From Actinopolyspora xinjiangensis (GTDB lineage Bacteria; Actinomycetota; Actinomycetes; Mycobacteriales; Pseudonocardiaceae), in assembly GCF_900104475.1 (NCBI RefSeq), contig NZ_FNJR01000005.1, positions 248,001-312,000 of the forward strand: 64,000 bases of DNA, read 5' to 3'. Position numbers and translations under genes: made by a program. Within the stretch, counting starts at the first letter, position 1. Each line of letters opens with the position of its first letter. The notes below the pieces were generated by a model. It made no database searches. It was not told where the DNA came from and saw nothing but the letters and a program-made list of their open reading frames with translations. Below are positions 1 to 9,560 of the stretch, in pieces.

Positions 1-1
1 G

Positions 2-160
2 ATCGGGGCGGGGATGCGTGTCGAAGCACTGCACGAGCACGAAAGCAGTCCCTGGCTCCCCTGGCCGGGCGGAGTTCGGGACGCGTACTGGTTCCGCCTG
101 CCGCCGGGTGCGCCTCGGCTGCCGATGCTGTTCACGCTGCGGGCGAGCTTGCCCGGTTGA
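2..160 (+). CDS. C-terminal end of an unidentified protein (cut by left edge)
   Basis: An open frame enters from the left edge and stops at TGA 158-160. The last 52 residues are rich in Trp, Pro and Leu, with pieces such as [19 protein letters not shown] and [10 protein letters not shown]. This composition and the G/C-biased third positions look like real coding sequence rather than a chance frame. I do not recognise the family from this tail. In many actinobacteria yebC or pdxT lies upstream of ruvC, but this tail does not look like the end of either. It is followed by a 121-base gap that carries the ruvC SOS box. Confidence 0.5.
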   Translation: MGAGMRVEALHEHESSPWLPWPGGVRDAYWFRLPPGAPRLPMLFTLRASLPG

Positions 161-239
161 CCCGTTCCGGGCGATGGGTCTCCGCTCGGCGCGGCGTGCG
201 TGTCGCCGTGCGCGGTCCCGTTCCTCCGGCCGGTATCAT

Positions 240-255
240 TCGAACGCGTGTTCAA
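240..255 (+). promoter_or_regulatory. LexA-binding SOS box upstream of ruvC
   Basis: The sequence TCGAAC-GCGT-GTTCAA matches 11 of 12 defined positions of the actinobacterial SOS box TCGAAC-N4-GTTCGA. It ends 26 bases before the ruvC GTG. LexA control of ruvC is established in mycobacteria, so the placement fits DNA-damage induction of ruvCAB. Confidence 0.8.
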
Positions 256-281
256 AACAGCTCGCGCGAGAGGATCAGGGT

Positions 282-869
282 GTGCGCGTACTGGGAGTCG
301 ATCCGGGGCTGACACGCTGCGGGGTCGGTGTCGTCGAGAGTGGGCATCGGCGCGGGGTGAGCTGCCTCGGAGTCGGCGTGGTGCGCAGTCCCACCGACGA
401 CGAGCTGCCCCGGCGCCTGGTCGCCATCGCCGAGGGGGTGGAAGAGTGGATCGACGAGCACGCCCCGGAGGTCGTGGCGATCGAGCGGGTGTTCAGTCAG
501 CAGAACGTGCGCTCGGTGATGGGGACCGCACAGGTCTCCGGCATCGTCGCGCTGGCCGCCGCGCGACGTGACATTCAGGTCGCCTTCCACACCCCGAGTT
601 CGGTCAAGGCGGCCATCAGCGGTTCGGGCAAGGCCGACAAGCGTCAGGTCACCGCCATGGTCAGCAAGGTCCTCGGCATGTCCACCCCGCCGAAGCCCGC
701 CGACGCGGCCGACGCCCTGGCGTTGGCGCTGTGCCACCTCTGGCGGGCCCCGATGGCGGGCAGGCTCGCCGAGGCGGAGCAGCGCGCCGCCGAACTCGCG
801 CACAACCATCAACAGCGGCTGCGGCGAGCCGCACGGGACTCGTCCGGTACGAAGGGGGGCCACCGATGA
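282..869 (+). CDS. ruvC: Holliday junction resolvase RuvC
   Basis: RuvC is the dimeric, Mg-dependent endonuclease that cuts Holliday junctions bound by RuvAB. The 195-residue protein opens with [14 protein letters not shown], which holds the first catalytic Asp (residue 7). It also carries the AIERVF segment with the catalytic Glu and a C-terminal [12 protein letters not shown] segment with the last acidic residues. The GTG at 282 is chosen because the family motif starts directly there; the frame is open further upstream but that part lacks homology. The TGA overlaps the ruvA ATG as ATGA, so translation is probably coupled. A LexA box lies just upstream. The Ala/Arg-rich C-terminal tail is typical of actinobacterial RuvC. 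Confidence 0.95.
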   Translation: MRVLGVDPGLTRCGVGVVESGHRRGVSCLGVGVVRSPTDDELPRRLVAIAEGVEEWIDEHAPEVVAIERVFSQQNVRSVMGTAQVSGIVALAAARRDIQVAFHTPSSVKAAISGSGKADKRQVTAMVSKVLGMSTPPKPADAADALALALCHLWRAPMAGRLAEAEQRAAELAHNHQQRLRRAARDSSGTKGGHR

Positions 870-1504
870 TCGCCTCGGTGCGGGGTGAGGTGCTGTCGGT
901 CGGGCTGGATCACGCGGTGATCGAGGTCGGCGGCGTGGGAATGGCCGTGTACGCGACACCCGCCACGTTGGGCGGGCTGCGGCGAGGTGAGGAGGCCAGC
1001 CTGGCGACCTCGCTGATCGTCCGGGAGGACTCGCTGACGCTCTACGGCTTCGCGGACGCGAGGGCGCGCGACCTGTTCGCCCTGTTGCAGACCGCTTCCG
1101 GCGTGGGGCCGCGACTGGCGCTGGCCGCGCTGGCCGTGCTCGACCCGTCGCAGCTGCGCGACGCGTTGAGCCGGGGCGACACCGGTGCCCTGACGATGGT
1201 CCCAGGGATAGGCAAGAAGAGCGCCGAACGGCTCGTGCTGGAACTGCGCGACAAGGTGGCCGCGCTGTCCGCCGCGAACGGGGCGGAGCCCGGGCAGCCG
1301 ACGCCGGTGAGCGGCTCGGACGCCGGGGTCGCGGCCGTGGACACCGCAGGTATCCGGTCCGAGGTCAGCGAGGCCCTGGTCGGGCTCGGGTTCTCCGCGA
1401 AGCAGGCCGAGCAGAGCGTCAACGCGGTGCTCGCCGAGAACGGTGGGGAGACCGACACCTCCACCGTGCTGCGCAAGGCGCTGGCCACACTCGGTCCCAA
1501 GTAG
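866..1504 (+). CDS. ruvA: Holliday junction DNA helicase subunit RuvA
   Basis: RuvA binds the four-way junction as a tetramer and loads the RuvB motors. The 212-residue protein begins [13 protein letters not shown] (OB-fold domain I). Two helix-hairpin-helix segments are visible, [12 protein letters not shown] and [12 protein letters not shown], near residues 73-125. After a flexible Ala/Gly/Pro linker comes the small C-terminal domain that contacts RuvB ([18 protein letters not shown]). The ATG overlaps the ruvC stop, and ruvB begins within 70 bases downstream, so ruvCAB is one operon, presumably under the SOS box before ruvC. Length and domain order are normal. Confidence 0.95.
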   Translation: MIASVRGEVLSVGLDHAVIEVGGVGMAVYATPATLGGLRRGEEASLATSLIVREDSLTLYGFADARARDLFALLQTASGVGPRLALAALAVLDPSQLRDALSRGDTGALTMVPGIGKKSAERLVLELRDKVAALSAANGAEPGQPTPVSGSDAGVAAVDTAGIRSEVSEALVGLGFSAKQAEQSVNAVLAENGGETDTSTVLRKALATLGPK

Positions 1505-1569
1505 TCCGGGACGGTGCGGGCGTGGCGGAACCACGATCGCGGGTAGTACGAGCGGAGTTCGAGGAGACC

Positions 1570-2685
1570 ATGCACGAGGACGGGCCGGTGGAGCAGGAGA
1601 GCGGTGCCGTGGACGCGACCGAGGCTTCCGAGGACACCCTCTCGCCACACCGAGCCACCGGCGAGCAGGAGATCGACGCGAGCCTGCGTCCGCGCAAGCT
1701 CGACGACTTCGTCGGTCAGCAGCGTGTCCGGGAGCAGCTCCGGCTGGTCCTGCACGGGGCGCTCGGGCGGGGCGAGCAGCCCGACCACGTGCTGTTCGCG
1801 GGTCCGCCGGGGCTGGGCAAGACCAGCCTGGCCATGATCCTGGCGTCCGAACTCGGTTCGGCCATCAGGGTGACCTCCGGCCCGGCGCTGGAACGACCGG
1901 GCGATCTGGCGGCGATGTTGTCCAACCTCGCCGCCGGTGACGTGCTGTTCATCGACGAGATACACCGCATGGCCCGCCCCGCCGAGGAGATGCTCTACCT
2001 GGCGATGGAGGACTACCGGGTGGACGTGGTGGTCGGAAAGGGGCCGGGAGCCACCAGCATTCCGTTGGACATCGCGCCGTTCACCATGGTGGGGGCCACT
2101 ACGCGCTCGGGGTCCCTGACCGGGCCGCTGCGGGACCGGTTCGGCTTCACCGCGCACATGGAGTTCTACGAGCCGAGCGAGCTGGAGCGGGTCATCAACC
2201 GCTCGGCCGGAATCCTGGGAGTGAACCTGCGCGCGGACGGGGCCGCCGAGATCGCCAGGAGGTGCCGGGGAACCCCGCGCATCGCCAACCGGCTGCTGCG
2301 GCGGGTCCGCGACTACGCCGAGGTGCGTTCCGACGGGGTGGTCACCGTCGAGGTGGCCCGCGCCGCGCTGGAGGTCTACGACGTGGACGAGCTGGGGCTC
2401 GACCGCCTCGACCGGGCCGTGCTCGGTTCGCTGGCCCGCTCCTTCGGCGGAGGGCCGGTGGGGGCCTCGACGTTGGCCGTCGCGGTGGGCGAGGAGCAGA
2501 GCACCATCGAGGAGGTGTGCGAGCCGTACCTGGTCCGCGCGGGCATGTTGGCCCGGACGCCGCGCGGGCGGGTGGCCACCGCGGCGGCCTGGCACCACCT
2601 GGGTCTGGTGCCTCCGGCGAACGCTTTCGGTGCCACTCCGGTGGCCGCTCCCGAACCGGCCGAGCCCGGCTTGTTCGACGAGTGA
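1570..2685 (+). CDS. ruvB: Holliday junction branch migration ATPase RuvB
   Basis: RuvB is the AAA+ hexameric motor that drives branch migration. The Walker A segment GPPGLGKTS lies near residues 78-86, Walker [10 protein letters not shown] near 124-132, and sensor 1 [18 protein letters not shown] follows. The winged-helix C-terminal domain ends in LFDE. I start it at ATG 1570, which is preceded by GAGGAG three bases away. The frame is also open back to a GTG at 1522, which would add 16 non-conserved residues and has no clear ribosome site. The protein is 371 residues from the chosen start. It is the last gene of ruvCAB. Confidence 0.94.
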   Translation: MHEDGPVEQESGAVDATEASEDTLSPHRATGEQEIDASLRPRKLDDFVGQQRVREQLRLVLHGALGRGEQPDHVLFAGPPGLGKTSLAMILASELGSAIRVTSGPALERPGDLAAMLSNLAAGDVLFIDEIHRMARPAEEMLYLAMEDYRVDVVVGKGPGATSIPLDIAPFTMVGATTRSGSLTGPLRDRFGFTAHMEFYEPSELERVINRSAGILGVNLRADGAAEIARRCRGTPRIANRLLRRVRDYAEVRSDGVVTVEVARAALEVYDVDELGLDRLDRAVLGSLARSFGGGPVGASTLAVAVGEEQSTIEEVCEPYLVRAGMLARTPRGRVATAAAWHHLGLVPPANAFGATPVAAPEPAEPGLFDE

Positions 2686-2928
2686 GCGGATCGGGCCGGG
2701 TGCGGGTGGACCGGCGACGGGCGGCATCGGCTCCGGCGTGGCGTTGTGCGCTGCGCCACTCCTTCCTGTGCTCCTTCCGGCGGGTCGGCCGTCAGGGCAG
2801 GGACGTTTCTGCGCTGGTGAACCTGGCACACTGGGGGAGGTACATCCGAATAGTCCGGGCGCCGGTGGGGCACGGCTCCGTTGTCGCGGTCGCCGCGCTG
2901 TCCGGGTCACGTCCGTGGATGGAGCAAG

Positions 2929-3309
2929 ATGTCGACAGAGTATTTGATCCCGATTCTGTTCATCGCGTTCGCGGCGCTGCTGTTCTTCCAGATGCGTAAG
3001 CAGCGCAAGGCGATGAGCGAGCAGCAGAAGCTGCAGAACTCGCTGACGGTCGGCGACCGAGTGATGACCACCTCCGGATTGTTCGGCACCGTGGTGGACA
3101 CCGAGGACGACTCGATCGAGCTGGAGATCGCCGACGGTGTGGTCACGACCTGGCTGCGTCAGGCGATCCGCGAGCGCGTCGAGACCGAGGTCGACGAGGA
3201 CGACGACGAGGATGACGACGACGAGGAACTCGTCGACTCCTCGGACCGCGATTCCTCACGGGACGAGTCCGACACCACCGAGAACGCCGAGACCCAGAAG
3301 ACCGGCTGA
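2929..3309 (+). CDS. yajC: Preprotein translocase accessory subunit YajC
   Basis: YajC is a single-pass membrane protein that associates with SecDF. The 126-residue protein starts MSTEYLIPILFIAFAALLFF, a transmembrane helix close to the N-terminus, followed by the basic segment RKQRKA and the conserved VGDRVMTTSGLFGTV region. The C-terminus is a long run of Asp and Glu, a common but functionally unclear feature of actinobacterial YajC. The ATG at 2929 is chosen for the GGAG four bases upstream; upstream codons of the same frame are not conserved. It precedes secD and secF, the canonical partners, after a 358-base gap. Confidence 0.93.
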   Translation: MSTEYLIPILFIAFAALLFFQMRKQRKAMSEQQKLQNSLTVGDRVMTTSGLFGTVVDTEDDSIELEIADGVVTTWLRQAIRERVETEVDEDDDEDDDDEELVDSSDRDSSRDESDTTENAETQKTG

Positions 3310-3667
3310 GAGTCGTTCCGGGTCGCGCGGTCCCGACGTGAGGCCCGGCGCGTGCTTTCGGCGGCGGGCGAGCCGACCTCGGGAGCACGCGCTCCGGGCG
3401 CGGACTCGCGTTGAGGAGCTAGTCGCGGCGGGAGCGCTCGGCGTCCGAACCGGTGTCGTCGGGACACGGTCCCGGTCGTTCCCCCGCGCTTCGTAGATCA
3501 CGATTCAGTACCTGCGCGACAGGACCGCGATGTGACCTGTCAGACTGGACGCCGTTGTCGCGTCAGCCACGTGCGGTGGCCGGCACCGTGAAGGGCCGGG
3601 CGCGGCGACGGCCCTGAACGACTGCCGGACCTTCGGCACCGACCCCGGACGAGGAGACGGACCTAAC
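3310..3667. other. Gene-free gap between yajC and secD
   Basis: No convincing frame lies here on either strand: every frame is interrupted or has poor coding character. It probably holds a secDF promoter. GAGGAG at 3651-3656 is the likely ribosome site for secD. Confidence 0.5.
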
Positions 3668-5443
3668 GTGGCACCTCCACGCGGGCAGATCCGGCCGGCG
3701 CGTTACCTGCTGGCCTTCGTGGTGATTCTGCTGGGCATATACAGCCTTGTGTTCTTCACCGGTGACCGCAAGCCCGTACCCGAACTGGGCATCGACCTGC
3801 AGGGCGGGACCAGGGTCACGCTCACGGCGCGGACCCCCAACGGCAAGCCCCCCACGGACGAGTCGTTGCAGCAGGCGCGCGAGATCATCGAGCAGCGCGT
3901 CAACGGGCTCGGCGTCAGCGGTTCCGAGGTCACCATCGACGGCACCAACCTGGTGATCACGGTGCCGGGCAAGGACGGCGAGCAGGCCAAGCGGCTCGGG
4001 CAGACCGCGGAGCTGAATCTGCGCAAGGTCAAGCAGGTGGTTCCGGTCAGCGCCCTGCAGGGCAACCAACCCGGACAAGGCAACCAGCCGGGGCAGGGAA
4101 ACCAGTCCGGCCAGGGGAACCAGTCGGGGCAGGGTGACGAGTCCGGCCAGGGTGGCGATTCGAGCGGCTCCGAGGAGCAGCAGTCATCGGGCACCACCCC
4201 GCAGTGGGCCGCCGCGCGGGCCCAGCAGCCCTCGGATCAACAGCGACCGGACGGGCAGTCCCAGTCCGGAGGTGGTGACCAGCAGGGCAGCGAGGAACCG
4301 CAGACCAGGGCAGAGCGGATCCAGCAGGCCAAGCAGCTGCGGCAGAGCGAGGACCCGGCGATGCAGCGCCAGGCGCTGCTGACGCTGGACTGCGATGCCC
4401 CCGATCCGCTCCGTGGCAACGCCGACCCGAAGCTTCCGCTGGTGACCTGCGGCGACGACGGCCAGCGCAAGTACATCCTCGAGCCGGTGCTGATCCCCGG
4501 CACCCAGATCAGCGACGCCACATCCTCCCCGCCGGGACAGCGCAAGGCCCAGTGGACCGTAAACCTGGAGTTCAAGAACCAGGGTACGAAGACCTGGGCC
4601 GACTTCACCTCCCAGAACGTGGGGGAGCAGGTCGCTTTCGTACTCGACAACCAGGTGGTATCCGCTCCGTCCATCAACAGTGCGATCGTCGGCGGGAACA
4701 CCTCGATCGAGGGCAACTTCAACCAGGAGACGGCCAACAACCTCGCCAACACGCTCAAGTACGGTGCGCTGCCGCTGGCCTTCGACCAGTCCACCGCCGA
4801 GACCGTCTCACCGACGCTGGGGGTCGCCTCGCTGGAGGCGGCGCTGCTGGCGGGCGGCATCGGACTGATCCTCGTGGCCGTCTACTGCCTGTTCTACTAC
4901 CGGCTGCTGGGGCTGTTGACGATCCTCTCGCTGGTGCTGTCCGGCGCGGTCGTCTACGGCGTGCTGGTGCTGTTCGGCCGCTGGATCGGGTTCACACTGG
5001 ACCTGCCGGGCATGGCCGGTTTCATCATCGCGATCGGTATCACCGCTGACTCGTTCATCGTGTTCTTCGAACGACTCAAGGACGAGATACGCGAGGGGAG
5101 GACCTTCCGGTCGGCGGTGCCGCGTTCCTGGGCCCGTGCGCGCCGGACCATCCTCTCGGCCGACGCGGTGAGCTTCCTCGCGGCGGGTGTGTTGTACCTG
5201 CTCGCCGTCGGTCAGGTGAAGGGTTTCGCCTTCACGCTCGGTATGTCGACGGTGCTGGACCTGATCGTCGTCTTCCTGGTGACCCATCCACTGGTGGCGT
5301 TGGCCTCGCGTAGCAAGTTCCTCTCCCGCCCGGCGCTGACCGGGCTCGGCGCGGTCCAGCGGATGGGCGAACGCGCCAGAGCGCAGCGGAAGGGCGTCAA
5401 CCGGCAGCAGAGTGCTTCCAACGGCACTCCGAAGGAGGCGTGA
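3668..5443 (+). CDS. secD: Protein translocase subunit SecD
   Basis: SecD with SecF uses proton motive force to pull exported proteins through SecYEG. The 591-residue protein has an N-terminal transmembrane helix (near residues 12-33), the periplasmic P1 head opening with ELGIDLQGGTRVTL, and a C-terminal block of five helices including GMAGFIIAIGITADSFIVFFE. Unusually, P1 is interrupted near residues 131-220 by a low-complexity insert rich in Gly, Gln, Asn and Ser. It starts with repeated GNQPGQ/GNQSGQ units and continues into a Ser/Gln/Glu-rich stretch. The GTG start has GAGGAG upstream. The stop lies three bases before secF, so the pair is co-translated. Confidence 0.95.
   Translation: MAPPRGQIRPARYLLAFVVILLGIYSLVFFTGDRKPVPELGIDLQGGTRVTLTARTPNGKPPTDESLQQAREIIEQRVNGLGVSGSEVTIDGTNLVITVPGKDGEQAKRLGQTAELNLRKVKQVVPVSALQGNQPGQGNQPGQGNQSGQGNQSGQGDESGQGGDSSGSEEQQSSGTTPQWAAARAQQPSDQQRPDGQSQSGGGDQQGSEEPQTRAERIQQAKQLRQSEDPAMQRQALLTLDCDAPDPLRGNADPKLPLVTCGDDGQRKYILEPVLIPGTQISDATSSPPGQRKAQWTVNLEFKNQGTKTWADFTSQNVGEQVAFVLDNQVVSAPSINSAIVGGNTSIEGNFNQETANNLANTLKYGALPLAFDQSTAETVSPTLGVASLEAALLAGGIGLILVAVYCLFYYRLLGLLTILSLVLSGAVVYGVLVLFGRWIGFTLDLPGMAGFIIAIGITADSFIVFFERLKDEIREGRTFRSAVPRSWARARRTILSADAVSFLAAGVLYLLAVGQVKGFAFTLGMSTVLDLIVVFLVTHPLVALASRSKFLSRPALTGLGAVQRMGERARAQRKGVNRQQSASNGTPKEA
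4060..4175 (+). repeat. Tandem Gly-Asn-Gln-Pro/Ser-Gly-Gln codon repeats inside secD
   Basis: Roughly 18-base units encoding GNQPGQ or GNQSGQ repeat in tandem and then degrade into DESGQGG. Codons differ between copies (for example ggacaa versus gggcag), so this is a peptide repeat rather than a recent DNA duplication. Confidence 0.75.
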
Positions 5444-5446
5444 GTC

Positions 5447-6703
5447 GTGGACACGACCGGCAGCAACGGGACCGCTCCCACCGCGGCCGACGCGGGCGGC
5501 ACCGAGGCCAAGCGCGGGGTGCTGCAACGGCTCTACACCGGCACCGGCGCGTTCGACATCGTCGGCAAGCGCAAGTACTGGTACGTCGTCCTCGGGGCGC
5601 TGATGCTGGTCTCCGCCCTCTTCGTGGGTGTCAAGGGCTTCAACCTCAGCATCGAGTTCGAGGGCGGCACCAACATCTCGATGCCGGCTCAGGGCGCCTC
5701 CGGGCAGATCACCACCACCGAGGTCGAGAACTCCTTCCAGGAGGCGCTCGGCTCCGAGCCGTCCTCCGTGCAGCTGGTGGGCAGCGGCGGCAGCCAGACG
5801 GTGCAGATCAACACCGAGAAGCTCTCGCAGGCCGATCTGGTCAAGGTCAAGTCGGCCCTGTTCGAGGACCTGCGTCCCCTGGGAACCAACGGTCAGCCCA
5901 GCGCCGACGCGATCAGCGACAGCGCCGTCAGCGGCACCTGGGGCAGTGAGATCACCCAGCAGGCACTGATCGCGCTGGCGGTGTTCCTCGTGCTGGTCAC
6001 CGTGTTCCTCGCGTTCTACTTCGAGCGGTGGATGGCGGTCGGGGCGCTCGTGGCGCTGCTGCACGACGTGCTGGTCACCGCGGGCATCTACTCGATGACC
6101 GGGTTCCAGGTCAGCCCCAGTACGGTGATCGGTCTGCTCACCATCCTCGGTTTCTCGCTGTACGACACGGTCGTGGTCTTCGACAAGGTGAAGGAGAACA
6201 CCTCCGGTCTGCTGAGCACGAGTCGCCGCACCTACCCCGAGGCGGCCAACCTGGCCGTCAACCAGTCGCTGATGCGCTCGATCAACACTTCGGTCATCGC
6301 GCTGCTGCCGGTGCTCGGTCTGCTGGTCGTCGGCGCGGGACTGCTGGGTGTGGGCGTGCTGCGGGATCTCGCGCTGGTGCAGGGCGTCGGCATGCTCGCG
6401 GGTGTGCTCTCCTCGCTGTTGCTGGCCACGCCCCTGCTGGTGGACCTGAAGATGCGCGAGTCCAAGTACCGAGCTCACGCGGAGAAGGTCGCCCAGCGCA
6501 GGCGCAACCGGAACCAGGAGGGCTCCAACACCGTCAACGGGGCCACCGCCGAGGCCGACTCGGTCGAGAGCACGCGCCACGCAGGCAACGGAACAGGTGG
6601 CGCGAAGCTGGCCGGGGCCGGTGCTTCCGGTGCGCCCAACCCGGGCACGGCCCGACCCTCCGGGAAGGCCGGGCGCCGTTCGTCCGGCAGGAAGCGGCGG
6701 TGA
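5447..6703 (+). CDS. secF: Protein translocase subunit SecF
   Basis: SecF is the partner of SecD in proton-driven export. The 418-residue protein has a cytoplasmic N-terminus, a first helix (YWYVVLGALMLVSALFVGV), a short periplasmic domain beginning NLSIEFEGGTNISM, and five further helices with the conserved GFSLYDTVVVFDKVKEN. The C-terminal ~85 residues are a hydrophilic, basic and Ala/Gly-rich tail ending in RRSSGRKRR, which is long for the family. The GTG start is preceded by GGAGG nine bases upstream. In many actinobacteria apt sits between secF and rel, but here the next gene is rel directly. Confidence 0.95.
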   Translation: MDTTGSNGTAPTAADAGGTEAKRGVLQRLYTGTGAFDIVGKRKYWYVVLGALMLVSALFVGVKGFNLSIEFEGGTNISMPAQGASGQITTTEVENSFQEALGSEPSSVQLVGSGGSQTVQINTEKLSQADLVKVKSALFEDLRPLGTNGQPSADAISDSAVSGTWGSEITQQALIALAVFLVLVTVFLAFYFERWMAVGALVALLHDVLVTAGIYSMTGFQVSPSTVIGLLTILGFSLYDTVVVFDKVKENTSGLLSTSRRTYPEAANLAVNQSLMRSINTSVIALLPVLGLLVVGAGLLGVGVLRDLALVQGVGMLAGVLSSLLLATPLLVDLKMRESKYRAHAEKVAQRRRNRNQEGSNTVNGATAEADSVESTRHAGNGTGGAKLAGAGASGAPNPGTARPSGKAGRRSSGRKRR

Positions 6704-6954
6704 CCCTACGCCGGTCGCCGGAGGTGTCTTTCGTTTTCCGGTGATCGGCGCGACCGGTCACCGGCAGCGGCCGGAAGGTCCGTTTCGAAGCCGCGTGGGG
6801 ACCGCTCGGCGCGGCGCCGGCTCTCCCGGGAAGGCTCACGGGGTTCGCAGCGTTATGCTCGGTGTCCGGGTCGTCGCACCGGAACGCAGGGACGTTTTCG
6901 AGTGCGGAGAACGGACCCGGGCCGAGCGGATCCTCGAATACCCGGGAGCGTGCT

Positions 6955-9267
6955 GTGAGCCAAGAAGTCGAGTCTCCAGCTGGCGGGGGCCAACCGCCCG
7001 CGCAGCGACCGGCCTCGGCCACTCGGCGGGTACGCGCGCGGTTGGCCCGGCGTATCACCGCGCAGCGGCCCACGCAGGTCAAACAGGTGCTGGAACCGTT
7101 GGCCTCGGTCCACCGCGAGATGCATCCGCAGGCGGACCTGGAGCTGCTGCAGTACGCCTACGACATCGCCGAGGAACAACACAGCGATCAGCGGCGCAAG
7201 TCCGGCGATCCCTACATCACGCATCCGCTCGCGGTGGCGACGATCCTCGCCGAGCTGGGGATGGACACCACCACGCTGGTGGCGGCGCTGCTGCACGACA
7301 CGGTCGAGGACACCGACTATCCGCTGGACCGGCTGCGCGCGGACTTCGGCGAGGAGGTGGCCCACCTCGTCGACGGCGTGACCAAGCTCGACAAGGTCAA
7401 GCTGGGCAACGCGGCCGAGGCCGAGACCATCCGCAAGATGGTCATCGCGATGGCCCGCGACCCGAGGGTGGTGGTGATCAAGCTCGCCGACCGGCTGCAC
7501 AACATGCGGACCATGCGTTTCCTGCCGCCCGAGAAGCAGGTCCGCAAGGCTCGTGAGACCCTCGAGGTCCTCGCGCCGCTGGCCCACCGGCTCGGCATGG
7601 CCACCATCAAGTGGGAGCTGGAGGACCTGGCCTTCGCGATCCTGCAGCCCAAGAAGTACGACGAGATCGTCCGGCTGGTCGCCAACCGCGCCCCCTCCAG
7701 GGACACCTACCTGCGCACCGTGGTCGACGAGCTGTCGTCGAACCTGAACGCGGCGCGGCTCTCGGCGAAGGTGGAGGGGCGGCCCAAGCACTACTACTCG
7801 ATCCACCAGAAGATGATCGTGCGTGGTCGTGACTTCGACGACATCCACGATCTGGTGGGGGTGCGCATCCTGGTCGACCAGGTGCGGGACTGCTACGCGG
7901 CGATGGGCGTGGTGCACGCGCTGTGGCAGCCGATGCCGGGGCGATTCAAAGACTACATCGCCCAGCCCAAGTTCGGCGTCTACCAGTCGCTGCACACCAC
8001 CGTGGTCGGTCCGGAGGGCAAGCCGCTGGAGGTGCAGATCCGTACCGAGGAGATGCACCGCACGGCCGAGTACGGCATCGCGGCCCACTGGCGCTACAAG
8101 GAGACCAAGGGCCGCGGCCGCGGCACCGGCGTCGAGATCGACGAGATGGCCTGGATGCGTCAGCTGCTCGACTGGCAGCGCGAGGCCGCCGATCCCGGTG
8201 AGTTCCTGGAGTCACTACGCTACGACCTCAACACCAGAGAGATCTTCGTGTTCACTCCCAAGGGGGACGTGATCACGCTGCCCGCAGGATCCACCCCGGT
8301 CGACTTCGCCTACGCGGTGCACACCGAGGTGGGACACCGCTGCATCGGCTCCCGCGTCAACGGCAGACTCGTCGCGCTCGAGCGGAAACTGGAGAACGGC
8401 GAGGTCGTCGAGATCTTCACCTCCAAGGCCGAGGGGTCGGGTCCGAGTCGGGACTGGCTCTCCTTCGTGGCCTCGCCGCGCGCCAAGACCAAGATCAAGC
8501 AGTGGTTCGCCAAGGAGCGGCGCGAGGAGGCCATCGAATCCGGCAAGCAGGCCATCGCCAAGGAGCTGCGCAGGCTTGGCCTGCCGGTGCAACGACTGGT
8601 CTCTGCCGATTCGATCGGGTCGGTGGCCAAGGAGCTGCACTACACTGACGTGACCGCTTTGTACGCGGCGGTCGGGGAACGCCAGGTGTCGGCCCACCAC
8701 GTGGTGCAGCGGCTGGTCGCCTCGTTCGGCGGGGTCGAGCAGGCCGAGGACGAGATCGCGGAGCGTTCCACGCCCTCCACGGTGCAGCAGCAGCGCCGCA
8801 GTTCCGGGGACTCCGGAGTGCGAGTGGAGGGGGCCAACGCGGGCGAGATCTGGGCGAAGCTCGCGCGTTGCTGCACCCCGGTTCCGGGGGACGAGATCCT
8901 CGGCTTCGTCACACGCGGCGGTGGTGTCAGCGTGCACCGCACCGACTGCAACAACGCCGAGGAACTGCGTTCCAAGCCGGAACGGCTGGTGGACGTCTAC
9001 TGGGCCCCTTCCAATTCCTCGGTTTTCCTGGTGGCCATCCAGGTCGAGGCGCTGGACCGGCACCGGCTGCTTTCGGACGTGACGAAGGTGCTGGCCGACG
9101 AGAAGGTCAACATCCTGTCCGCCTCGGTGACCACTTCCAAGGACCGGGTGGCGGTCAGCCGGTTCTCCTTCGAGATGGGCGACCCCAAGCACCTGGGGCA
9201 CGTGCTCAAGGCGGTGCGAAACATCGAGGGTGTCTACGACGTGTACCGCATGACCTCCGCTGCTTGA
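6955..9267 (+). CDS. rel: Bifunctional (p)ppGpp synthetase/hydrolase Rel
   Basis: The long RelA/SpoT homologue makes and degrades (p)ppGpp in the stringent response. The 770-residue protein holds, in order, an HD hydrolase domain with [11 protein letters not shown] (near residues 110-122), a synthetase domain with [25 protein letters not shown] and [10 protein letters not shown] (about 270-385), a TGS domain (about 425-485), and a C-terminal ACT domain. The intact HD motif and the close match to mycobacterial Rel indicate a bifunctional enzyme. The GTG at 6955 is chosen for GGGAG six bases upstream; the frame is open further upstream without homology. It is often annotated relA. Confidence 0.95.
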   Translation: MSQEVESPAGGGQPPAQRPASATRRVRARLARRITAQRPTQVKQVLEPLASVHREMHPQADLELLQYAYDIAEEQHSDQRRKSGDPYITHPLAVATILAELGMDTTTLVAALLHDTVEDTDYPLDRLRADFGEEVAHLVDGVTKLDKVKLGNAAEAETIRKMVIAMARDPRVVVIKLADRLHNMRTMRFLPPEKQVRKARETLEVLAPLAHRLGMATIKWELEDLAFAILQPKKYDEIVRLVANRAPSRDTYLRTVVDELSSNLNAARLSAKVEGRPKHYYSIHQKMIVRGRDFDDIHDLVGVRILVDQVRDCYAAMGVVHALWQPMPGRFKDYIAQPKFGVYQSLHTTVVGPEGKPLEVQIRTEEMHRTAEYGIAAHWRYKETKGRGRGTGVEIDEMAWMRQLLDWQREAADPGEFLESLRYDLNTREIFVFTPKGDVITLPAGSTPVDFAYAVHTEVGHRCIGSRVNGRLVALERKLENGEVVEIFTSKAEGSGPSRDWLSFVASPRAKTKIKQWFAKERREEAIESGKQAIAKELRRLGLPVQRLVSADSIGSVAKELHYTDVTALYAAVGERQVSAHHVVQRLVASFGGVEQAEDEIAERSTPSTVQQQRRSSGDSGVRVEGANAGEIWAKLARCCTPVPGDEILGFVTRGGGVSVHRTDCNNAEELRSKPERLVDVYWAPSNSSVFLVAIQVEALDRHRLLSDVTKVLADEKVNILSASVTTSKDRVAVSRFSFEMGDPKHLGHVLKAVRNIEGVYDVYRMTSAA

Positions 9268-9494
9268 CCGTCGCTCGATCCGGCTGTGTGGCGGTGCGGG
9301 TGGCGGAATCTCCGGCGCGGGCGGCGCCCGGGAGCGAGCACATCGAGTAGGTACTACGCCAGGTGCCCGCTGTCCTCGCGGCGCCGACGCCGGAGAACCC
9401 GGGGCGGTGCGGGCTGCGGCAGTGGTGGAAGCTCGCCCCCGCGTCGAAGCGGCGCGGCGATTTCGTGTGAAATCCACGCGGTCCGGGCCGCACC

Positions 9495-9524
9495 ACGCCC
9501 GCGTGGCCCGGGCCACGCGGGCGT
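9495..9524. terminator. Perfect 30-bp palindrome, likely bidirectional terminator
   Basis: Two 15-base arms (first arm ACGCCCGCGTGGCCC) form a perfect inverted repeat with no spacer. It sits in the 293-base gap between the convergent rel and cyclophilin genes, 36 bases beyond the end of the latter. There is no T-run on either side, as is common in high-GC actinobacteria. Confidence 0.6.
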
Positions 9525-9560
9525 TCCCCGATGTTCCGGGCCGGGGCAGGGTTTCCCGGG

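Noticed and set aside
1042-2910. 622-codon minus-strand frame across ruvA and ruvB
   Set aside because: Antisense shadow of two certain genes, with Arg/Pro/His-rich composition.
4954-5151. Short minus-strand frames inside secD and other core genes
   Set aside because: They overlap certain genes, lack ribosome sites and have no family resemblance.
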